Below are positions 48,158 to 56,000 of a stretch of DNA of 64,000 bases, in pieces. The stretch comes from a bacterium. Its GTDB lineage: Bacteria > Auribacterota > Auribacteria > Auribacterales > Auribacteraceae. Where the stretch lies: the NCBI GenBank assembly GCA_024233545.1, contig JACKPL010000003.1:186001-250000 (forward strand), read 5' to 3'. A model generated the notes under the pieces. The model made no database searches, was not told the origin of the DNA, and saw only the letters and a program-made list of their open reading frames with translations. A program made the position numbers and the translations under genes. Position 1 is the first letter of the stretch. The number at the start of each line of letters is the position of its first letter.

Positions 48158-48398
48158 ATATAAATTCTCTGTATAGTTCATCGTTATGACTTAATTGTAA
48201 AAAAGAACAGTTGGAATGGCAATGAACATTTTTTTTCATAGAACATAATTTTATATAGAAAAGAAATTGTTTTGAAAACCACAAAACCCTATGGAATACT
48301 CTTTACTTCTCAGGCTAAGAAATGATAAAGTATATAATTCATTCTATTTTGAGATAAAAAATAATAACAAATACTTAATAAAAACAGGAGTACAAACC

Positions 48399-48563
48399 AT
48401 GGCAAAACAAGGAAATCGGAATATAATCAAACTGAAAAGCACAGAAAGCCCGCATTGCTATTATTCTACGAAAAACAAAAGAAACTCTCCTGACCGGCTG
48501 GAATTAAAAAAATATGATCCGGTTGTGAGGCGCCATGTAGTCTATAAAGAAGGTAAAATGTAA
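48399..48563 (+). CDS. rpmG: 50S ribosomal protein L33, zinc-free form
   Basis: A 54-residue L33. Seen: the conserved TKNKRNSPDRLELKKYDPVV core and a C-terminus ending YKEGKM, like the Escherichia coli form. Both CXXC pairs of the zinc-binding type are absent; one unrelated Cys remains in SPHCYYS. CAGGAG lies 9 bases before the ATG at 48399; longer in-frame starts have no ribosome-binding site. The usual neighbours secE and nusG are absent. A folE2 gene follows 108 bases downstream. The 241-base gap upstream holds several TATAAT-like boxes but no clear ORF. Confidence 0.93.
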   Translation: MAKQGNRNIIKLKSTESPHCYYSTKNKRNSPDRLELKKYDPVVRRHVVYKEGKM

Positions 48564-48597
48564 CCGTTTTTCGGTTTTTGCCTCACTTAAGGCAAAA
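48561..48597 (+). terminator. Overlapping hairpins after rpmG, probable intrinsic terminator
   Basis: AACCG, five T, CGGTT and a further T run begin at the rpmG stop codon. It overlaps a second, longer hairpin TTTTGCCT / AGGCAAAA (48576-48583 with 48590-48597, loop of six). The first fits a weak Rho-independent terminator. The second lacks a T run, and the two share bases, so they are mutually exclusive. Confidence 0.45.
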
Positions 48598-48636
48598 TGC
48601 AAATAATGTATTGAGAGGGTTTATTCCATAAATACG

Positions 48637-48646
48637 GGTTATAACC
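48637..48646. promoter_or_regulatory. GGTTATAACC palindrome upstream of folE2
   Basis: A perfect 10-bp palindrome 25 bases before the folE2 ATG. Its GTTATAAC core resembles the centre of Zur operators known from proteobacteria, and folE2 is a known Zur target in several bacteria. Zur control here is inferred; the element is short. Confidence 0.35.
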
Positions 48647-48671
48647 TTTGAAAAAACGAGTATAGTTACCA

Positions 48672-49646
48672 ATGGAAATAATACATTCGATAAACGGCAA
48701 CGGGAAATCGCATTTTCGTGATGTAACCATGCCGGACATAACAAGTTACGGGCATACGAAAATACATACTCCCCTTAATCGTGTCGGTATGAGTGGGGTA
48801 GAACTGCCAGTTCGTATGAGAAATCAATACGGCGAATTGATGACCCTAGCCGCACGCGCAAATTTCTATGTTAGCCTCGATGATCCCACCGCCAAGGGAA
48901 TCCATATGTCGCGGTTGTATTTAACCGCTCAGCAGTTGTTGGGCAAACAGGAAATCGGTACAAAAACCGTCATTGAACTGTTGAGAGAATTTATAAAATC
49001 GCAACGCGGGTTGAGCAACCAAAGTTGGGTTCATATTTGGTTTGACCTTATGGTTCAAAGACAATCATTGTTGAGCGGACAGGCCGGTTGGCGGTATTAT
49101 CCGGTTAGTTTTACCGGATATATGGATAAAAAATCTGTCATATTGGATAAAAGCGTGCGCATTACTTATTCGAGCACCTGTCCGTGTTCGGGCGCGCTTG
49201 CGCGGCAAGTTGTCCAGAAAGAATTTAAGAAAAAGTTTGCCCATCAGCCGGTTGTAGATTCCGAAACAGTATTTGACTGGCTGGGAAGCGATGCCGGCAT
49301 GCCTGCAACCCCTCACGGCCAGCGAAGTTTTGCCGATGTAAAAATACGCCTCAAAGACTTTGCGCATTCAATGAGCTTTGTTGAACTCATAGACCTCTTG
49401 GAAAACGGTTTGCAAACACCCGTTCAGACTGCTGTCAAACGCGAAGATGAACAAGAATTTGCCAAAATCAACGGTGGAAATTTGATGTTTTGCGAAGATG
49501 CCGCACGCATCTTAAAAGCGGTCTTAGAAGCGGAATCCCGCGTCGCAGATTACCGAATTACTGTTCAGCATCTTGAAAGCCTTCATGCCCATGATGCGGT
49601 TGCCATTGTTACCAAAGGCGTTCCGTACGGGTTTCAACCTGAATAA
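48672..49646 (+). CDS. folE2: GTP cyclohydrolase FolE2 (type IB)
   Basis: A 324-residue GTP cyclohydrolase IB making dihydroneopterin triphosphate for folate and/or queuosine synthesis; unlike FolE it does not strictly need zinc. Seen: MPDITSYGHTKIHTPLNRVGMSGVELPV at the start, in which the HTPLNRVGM part is typical; the Cys motif SSTCPCSGALARQ with the active-site Cys170 and Cys172; ESRVADYRITVQHLESLHAHDA at the C-terminus. The ATG at 48672 has no strong Shine-Dalgarno. It follows rpmG of the zinc-free type, and a GGTTATAACC palindrome lies just upstream. The 213 bases after it contain no ORF. Confidence 0.95.
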   Translation: MEIIHSINGNGKSHFRDVTMPDITSYGHTKIHTPLNRVGMSGVELPVRMRNQYGELMTLAARANFYVSLDDPTAKGIHMSRLYLTAQQLLGKQEIGTKTVIELLREFIKSQRGLSNQSWVHIWFDLMVQRQSLLSGQAGWRYYPVSFTGYMDKKSVILDKSVRITYSSTCPCSGALARQVVQKEFKKKFAHQPVVDSETVFDWLGSDAGMPATPHGQRSFADVKIRLKDFAHSMSFVELIDLLENGLQTPVQTAVKREDEQEFAKINGGNLMFCEDAARILKAVLEAESRVADYRITVQHLESLHAHDAVAIVTKGVPYGFQPE

Positions 49647-49859
49647 AAGCCATTCCCCCAGAAAATTCTAATCGCGTGCATGGAGAATAAGTGGAAACAT
49701 TTTTTCGTACGCTTTTTCAGCCGGAAGTGTTTTCTCTCGACAAATAATATCACGGTACCATCGTTTGTAGTTAAGGATTGCAGTAATAGTAAAAAATTTT
49801 TATTTTCTTTTATTCTCTAGGTTTGCTATAAAGAATATAAGGGATTAAAAGGAAAAAAC

Positions 49860-50312
49860 ATGGCGGAATATTTCAAATACCGAAAAATAATAGTGTTTCA
49901 TACAGTGCTCAACGCGGTGTATCCGATGGTGCTGTTAATCGGTTCGATTGCGATTGGTGTGCTTGCCGGTGATTCTCAGTATCTTTCTTTAGCATGGTGG
50001 TATCCGTTATTCGTTACAGGGATTTTTATTTGGCTTGTATATAACCTGATAAATTTAGTGAGAGATATCTCTTTTTCTGTTGCGGTTTCTGAGCAGGGTA
50101 TAACGGTGAAGAAAAAGTTTGTTCAGTGGAATGCAGTATCTGATTATTCTCAGAATGATAATGCAATAGGCAAAGATTGTGCAATCGAACTTAAGCTGAA
50201 TGATGGAACGTTAATGAAAATCCCTGCAGGTTTGGATGGATTGCCTTATGTGCGCGGAGTTATAAACGTAAATATTGAAAAACAAAGAACAGCGCAAGCA
50301 ATGACGGTTTAA
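49860..50312 (+). CDS. Small membrane protein with PH-like cytoplasmic domain
   Basis: A 150-residue protein with two membrane helices (~12-34 and ~44-66) joined by a short loop, then a beta-rich domain with VAVSEQGITVKKKFVQWNAVSDYS and AIELKLNDGTLMKIPAG, the pattern of bacterial PH-like (bPH) domains. AAAGGA precedes the ATG. It is followed 46 bases later by another membrane protein with a similar C-terminal domain. No function is known; membrane-linked regulation is a guess. Confidence 0.7.
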   Translation: MAEYFKYRKIIVFHTVLNAVYPMVLLIGSIAIGVLAGDSQYLSLAWWYPLFVTGIFIWLVYNLINLVRDISFSVAVSEQGITVKKKFVQWNAVSDYSQNDNAIGKDCAIELKLNDGTLMKIPAGLDGLPYVRGVINVNIEKQRTAQAMTV

Positions 50313-50358
50313 ACTTATTTTCAGCTAGGTAAATGTGGGCTAACAATGGAGGGCGTTG

Positions 50359-51153
50359 GTGAAAAATGTTTTAATATGGTTGGCTCTAGCGGTATTAGGG
50401 ATCATTGCTCTAAGCGAAGGGTGGGCATTAGAGTTATTCGGTAGAATTGGCGTATACTTCGGAGCGGTTTTTGTTCTTGGCGGCATTGCGGTTTGTATCC
50501 GCTGGATAGTGCAGAAACAGCGTATGCGGAAAGATGCGCAAACCATTATTGCCGCTCAGGAAGATTATATTGCGGCAGTAGTTGAACTAGAGAAAAAAGG
50601 CGCCTCATATAAAGAGCGGATTAATTACTTACGCAGTAAGAAAATCAGTAAAAGTAAAGCAGAACAAATTATTGCCAATGCAATCTCTTCTCCGGTGAGT
50701 AGTGCTCTTACGCACCAAACATCAATCGAACAAATACTTAATAATACTTATTATGCGTGGAAATCCGATAAAGCGGCTCAGTTCAGCCCATCTTTTGCCG
50801 CCGAAGCGCGCACATCCACACTGCAATCATTCCATAATTTATATAAAAAAACACTTTCTAATGCTGTCGGAAACTATTTTGAACGGGAGCCGTTGAAAGA
50901 CGGGGAGTTTTTATTATGTATTATTGAAGATGGTTTTTTGCTGACAAACCTTCGCTTATATATGTTTCATCACAAACTTTTACAGCCAAGAACACTATTC
51001 CTCTCCGATTTGCATCATTTCCATTCATGGGGTGTATGGACAAAATCTCTTAAAGCAACATTAAGGACGGGCGAAGAGATTTCTATAACAGGATTGGATT
51101 CGTGCGTCGATCCGGAATATGTTAATCACCTGATGTTAGAACCGATAATATAA
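50359..51153 (+). CDS. Membrane protein with PH-like C-terminal domain
   Basis: A 264-residue protein with two N-terminal membrane helices (~3-20 and ~27-50), a charged coiled-coil segment (~55-115) and a C-terminal beta-rich region with DGEFLLCIIEDGFLLTNLRLYMF and TLRTGEEISITGL that resembles a PH-like domain. I chose the GTG at 50359 because GGAGGG ends 5 bases upstream; the TTG at 50356 is immediately adjacent. The Cache-type kinase gene begins 30 bases after it, so the two may share a transcript. Function unrecognised. Confidence 0.65.
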   Translation: MKNVLIWLALAVLGIIALSEGWALELFGRIGVYFGAVFVLGGIAVCIRWIVQKQRMRKDAQTIIAAQEDYIAAVVELEKKGASYKERINYLRSKKISKSKAEQIIANAISSPVSSALTHQTSIEQILNNTYYAWKSDKAAQFSPSFAAEARTSTLQSFHNLYKKTLSNAVGNYFEREPLKDGEFLLCIIEDGFLLTNLRLYMFHHKLLQPRTLFLSDLHHFHSWGVWTKSLKATLRTGEEISITGLDSCVDPEYVNHLMLEPII

Positions 51154-51183
51154 TAATTCAAACTTTTAGCGAATCTATTTTGT

Positions 51184-53031
51184 ATGCAGATTGAAAAGAA
51201 ACTCCTCAGTATTTTTTTGATTATTTCTCTGATTCCAATTCTTTTGATCGGAATGTTAAGCGTTCATACTACTCAAAAAAATCTTGAACGGCAAGTGAAC
51301 GCACATGTCATTTCCATTGCTCAGTCAAGGGCGCACCATATCCGCACTATTCTCTACACATACCGGCAGAAAACAGAGTTGGTTACCAGTCGGTTATGGA
51401 TGCGCAAATACCTTAAAAAATTTTATGAAACGAATGACATTACGTATAAAGAGGAAGTTTTTTCAATTCTTAAAGCCCTTACGGAGCAGTATGCAGAATT
51501 TATCAACATAGTGCTTCTCGATACGAAGGGGGCTATTATTGTTTCATCAGAACCTCTTGAAGAAACGCAGAAAAGTGAAATCACGCATTTTGCCTTTTCT
51601 GCCGGCAATCAATCATATTCATCTTCTGTTGGTGTATATGATAATGCTTTTGTGCTCTATATGTCTGCTCCGCTGTTCATTGAGAAAGAATTAATCGGCG
51701 TAGCGGTGGTGGTTTCATCAATAGATGTTATCAATCAGATTACCTCGAGCCGAGCCGGACTGCAAAATAACGGCGAAGTCTTTCTCGTAAATGAAGAGAA
51801 TCTCATGATTACGCCGTCGCGGTTTGTGTCTGACAGTGTTTTGCGGCAGAAGGTTGAAACTCCCGATATGAATATAGTTTTGCAATCTATGCCCGAACTC
51901 GGGACACATTATATTCTAAAAGCCCGCATTTATAAAAATTACCGAGGCATTGATGTTCTCGGCAGTATTGCGTATTTGCCTGAAATGAAATGGTTCCTTT
52001 TTGCTGAACAGGACTTAGATGAAGCATTTTCTCTCATGAGAACGTTGAAATGCCGCATTGGAATGTGTGTCATCGCAACTTTTTTGTGTGTGGTTATTGT
52101 CGGTATGATAACAGCCCGTTCGATTTCCAATCCAATTAAAGCACTACAGCACGGAGTAGAAATTATCCGGAAAGGCAACCTTAATCATTCGGTTGCGACA
52201 CAGGCATCTGATGAAATCGGGCAGTTATCCCGTGCTTTTGATGCAATGGTAAAAGAAACAAATAGTTCACAGGATGAATTGAGAAAAGAAATTTCTAATC
52301 GAGAAGAAGCGGAACAGGCTTTGCAAAACGCTGTTCAGCAATTGAGCCAAACGAATAAAGATTTGGAAGAATTTGCCTATATAGCATCTCACGACCTAAA
52401 ATTGCCCTTATTTACTATTACCGGTTATCTTGAGATGCTGGAACGCATCAATGAAGGCAAACTTGACGATAAATCGCTGGCGTTTATCGAGTCGGCTCAA
52501 AACGGCGCCAGCAGAATGGAAAAACTGATCGATGATTTGCTGATGTATGCGCAAGTCTCCAAAGAGAAAAAACATTTTAGTCCAGTGGATTGCAGTCAGA
52601 TTGTTCAGGGGCTAATGAAAGACCTTCATTCCATTATTCAGGTAAAAAAAGCTGTTTTCCATTGTTCCGATTTGCCGGTTATCAATGGCAATGAATCGCT
52701 TATTAAAGAGTTGTTTCAGAATCTGCTGACAAACGCATTAAAGTATTCTGGTGAAAACGGCGTAAATATTGACCTGAACGTTCAGCGAAAAGACGATAAT
52801 TGGCTCTTTTCTGTGTGCGATACGGGTAAAGGTATTCATGAGAACGATATGGAACGAATCTTTGAGCCGTTTCAGCGCGGCAGGGACAACAGCGAATCAT
52901 CAGGTACCGGCATTGGATTGGCAATCTGCAAAAAAATTGTTTCTCTGCATGGCGGAACAATTTGGGTTGAGTCAACATTAGGCAAAGGCGCAACGTTCTT
53001 TTTTACTATCCCTCTATTTCAAGCACAATAA
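51184..53031 (+). CDS. Sensor histidine kinase with Cache and HAMP domains
   Basis: A 615-residue membrane kinase. Seen: TM1 (~7-28); an extracytoplasmic double-Cache-type sensor (~35-285) with FINIVLLDTKGAIIVSSEP and GEVFLVNEENLMITP; TM2 (~297-317); HAMP (~318-370) with IRKGNLNHSVATQASDEIGQ; a short coil; HisKA with EFAYIASHDLKLPLFTITGY (His403); and HATPase with LTNALKYSGE, DTGKGI and GTGIGLAICKK. The phosphoacceptor region (SHDLKLP) resembles phytochrome-type kinases. No receiver domain and no response regulator are adjacent, so the partner is elsewhere; the HD-GYP regulator at 42831 is possible but has its own kinase. Confidence 0.94.
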   Translation: MQIEKKLLSIFLIISLIPILLIGMLSVHTTQKNLERQVNAHVISIAQSRAHHIRTILYTYRQKTELVTSRLWMRKYLKKFYETNDITYKEEVFSILKALTEQYAEFINIVLLDTKGAIIVSSEPLEETQKSEITHFAFSAGNQSYSSSVGVYDNAFVLYMSAPLFIEKELIGVAVVVSSIDVINQITSSRAGLQNNGEVFLVNEENLMITPSRFVSDSVLRQKVETPDMNIVLQSMPELGTHYILKARIYKNYRGIDVLGSIAYLPEMKWFLFAEQDLDEAFSLMRTLKCRIGMCVIATFLCVVIVGMITARSISNPIKALQHGVEIIRKGNLNHSVATQASDEIGQLSRAFDAMVKETNSSQDELRKEISNREEAEQALQNAVQQLSQTNKDLEEFAYIASHDLKLPLFTITGYLEMLERINEGKLDDKSLAFIESAQNGASRMEKLIDDLLMYAQVSKEKKHFSPVDCSQIVQGLMKDLHSIIQVKKAVFHCSDLPVINGNESLIKELFQNLLTNALKYSGENGVNIDLNVQRKDDNWLFSVCDTGKGIHENDMERIFEPFQRGRDNSESSGTGIGLAICKKIVSLHGGTIWVESTLGKGATFFFTIPLFQAQ

Positions 53032-53032
53032 T

Positions 53033-53050
53033 GAAACAGCGTTTCTTTTT
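53033..53050 (+). terminator. Intrinsic terminator after the Cache kinase
   Basis: GAAAC, loop AGC, GTTTC and a run of five T begin two bases after the kinase stop codon, between two convergent genes. Confidence 0.5.
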
Positions 53051-53056
53051 CAAACG

Positions 53057-56000
53057 TTACATGCTTTGTTCGATAACCGAGAGGTTGTGAAGCTCGATTT
53101 TTTTACGCAGTTCAAGTTTCGGCATATCTTTTTTATCGATATAATAAATAAGTGCGCTGATCAAGGGGCGTGCACCGCTCCATCGTGGGTAACGGGGATA
53201 AATGTACGGCGGTTCCGCGTTGCCGCTCCATGATGAATTAGTCAATACCGGATCCGAAAGATGCGGCAGGAAAAGCGAAACAGACGAACCGCCGTCGTAT
53301 TCGGTGGCAAACTCGACGCCAAGTTCATGCATCAAATGCGCCATTTCTTTATGCCCGGCTCCCATACTCTCTTGGATTCTGCTGTCAACGGCGACCATGA
53401 TAAGCGTATCATCTTTAACACCGGCGGCAATACGGGCTGAACGAATAATCTGGTCATGAACATCAGAAGCCTGAGTCTTTTTTGAATTCTCCGTCAGCCA
53501 GCCTCCCTCTTCCATATTGAGCTCATCGGTACCTTCTTTAAAATCGATTTTGCCGTCCTTGATAAGAAACGGCCCTGATTCGAGAGCGGTATTGATATTT
53601 TTCAGGTCATCGCCTAAATCCAGCCTGAAATCGACAATACTGCCTGCTTCGAAATATGCTTTTTGCCGTTCAAACACAGCAATAGGAATTGCCAAACATA
53701 TACCGCATATCAGGTTTCGCATTTGTGACGGTTCTTTTTCAATGTGGGTTACTTTATTCCCCACGACATGCATCAATACCCTGCCTTTTAGAGCGGGTTG
53801 AGGAATGGCGGGAGAATCGTATAACGGTGTGTATAATAGTATCTTGTCCTTAAGAACCTCTGATTGTGATTCAAGCGTTTCAGGATTAAGATTGATGGTG
53901 CCGTCTTCCCAGAAGAGCCCCTGATCGGAAGAATACCGTGAATCCCAAATGCCGCCATGGCGGTTAATCGTTGCCCGCCGTATGATAATGCGGCCGTCGT
54001 CCGTCTGAAAAATAGCGCCTTTGTTGAATAATGGCGGAGAGAGAATTTTTCCTTCTCTTATACTTAATCCGAGATTGGTGCCTACAACTTCTTCAGGCAA
54101 ACTTTCTCGTTTTGCTATGGCGCTGGTGATAAAAAAACCGCCGTTGGTAAGCAACAGCATTTGACGGTTAGGGTAAAGTTCTTCGTATTTTCTCTTAATA
54201 TCTTCAAGGGTATCGCCTTGCGGATTTTCCGCGCGCCAAATATCCATCTTTAGCATTCCTGCGCCGGGCAGGGTAACCATATTAACAAAGTTTGTGTAAC
54301 CATCAGGGAGCACTTTGACTTCACGGGTCGCACGTACAATGCCGTAATCATATGCTTCCGGGTCGAGCAATGAATCAATGATGCGATGTACGGGAAGATA
54401 GGTTTTATGAAATTTTTCTCTGATTTTTGCGAGGGCATATTCTTCATTGCCGTCATACAAGCGTGTTAAACGCGCATATGCCTCGGATTGAAGCGCGTCG
54501 GTGAATTGCCGTGCGCTTTGCTGTGTAAAACCGAATCCTATTACCGGTGCAAGCCCTGCGGGAACATATTGAATCAGTGAATCGCCGGTTTCTATAGACA
54601 GATATTCTTTGACCGGTTCGGTTTTTATTTGTGCAAGGCGAATCGAATGAATATTCAGTAAGTTGACGGAGAAATAATTTGTTTCGCCGCGGGTAATAAG
54701 AAAACCGTTGCTGTTTTGTATACTGCGAAGAATTTCCTGCGTTGCGTCAGGCATTTGTGTAACTGAGAACCCTAATGATGGCGCATGATATGCATGCATC
54801 TGAAATAATCCGTACTTATGAAACGCATTAAGCGCCGCGAAGAATGGGTCGTTGAGAAGCAATGTTATATCGGCTTGCGAAACATCGTCGAGCTGTGAAG
54901 CGTCTTTTGCAAAAAAAGTAACCGGCTGGATTTTTGCGCTGATTTCAGGGTGTTGTTCGAGAAGAGATAAAATAGTTTCGGCAGTACTATTTTCCGGTAA
55001 CGTTATGTTATGCTGGGCGAACATTTCTTGAATACGTTTGAGAAGAATGGTTTCGCCCCATACTTTTAGATCGAAAGCAAGGCTGGATAATGAAGGCAAA
55101 AAGACATAGGGCACATTTGAACCAGCTATTTTTGATTCGAGGATCTGTGTGTCGTTGATTGCCAGACGTTCGCTTAAAAGGGCAAGCTGTGCTTGCGGTG
55201 AACGAGAAGCCAGTTCGGCGTTATCTTGTGCAAAGAGTGATTCAGCAAATGGGCTCAGTTCTATCAGGTGTTTAAAATCGAGCTGTTTATCCCATTTGGA
55301 GAAAAAATCCCGTGTTTTTGAAAGATTCGTTACAAGAGATTCGGTATTTCTTTGTTCCAACGGGTTGCCGGTATATCCGGTTGTTTCTTGAAACAACCGT
55401 AAAACTAATCCTTTTAAGTCGGCTTCGGTGAACCGTTCGTAGTAGCGGTAATGCAAATCACCGGTGTTTTTGCCGAATTCCCGATAATTAACCACAAAAT
55501 CTGCAGGATATTTTACCGTAGTATCCGACCTGACGTCGTAGATGAACGGCAGGGTTTGTCTGAACCGTTCTGCATGATCTGCTGAAATAGAGGATGAGCC
55601 GATGAGTTCTTCAGCGAGAGCGTTGATGGTGTCGCGCAGGCGGTATTCATCAAGTTTCTCCATGCTTGGCCCTGACCGGTCGAGAATACCAAGAAATGTC
55701 GGGCCGTTTTTATATATCGCGGCAGTTGTTGGAGACAAGAGCTCGTTAAGCGTGTTATTGAGCCCGCCAATTGAATATTGCCGGAATTGAATAAATGGAT
55801 CGAACTCCATAAAAAGCGATTCAACAAGAAGCCTCTGCTCGTCTTGCTGGGTTTGAAAAAAGGGATAAACATTTTGTGCAAGAATACGCTGTGATTCATA
55901 ATCAAGATGAGAGAACGATATGGCGGCATCGGTATCTCTAAAGAGTTCGCGAACGGAGTCGGGACCGGAAACGGCAAAATGAAAATTCGAAACATCATCG

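Noticed and set aside
48564..48671. PreQ1 or THF riboswitch before folE2
   Set aside because: The 108-base leader lacks the conserved cores of these riboswitches as far as can be judged by eye; only short hairpins and a palindrome are visible.
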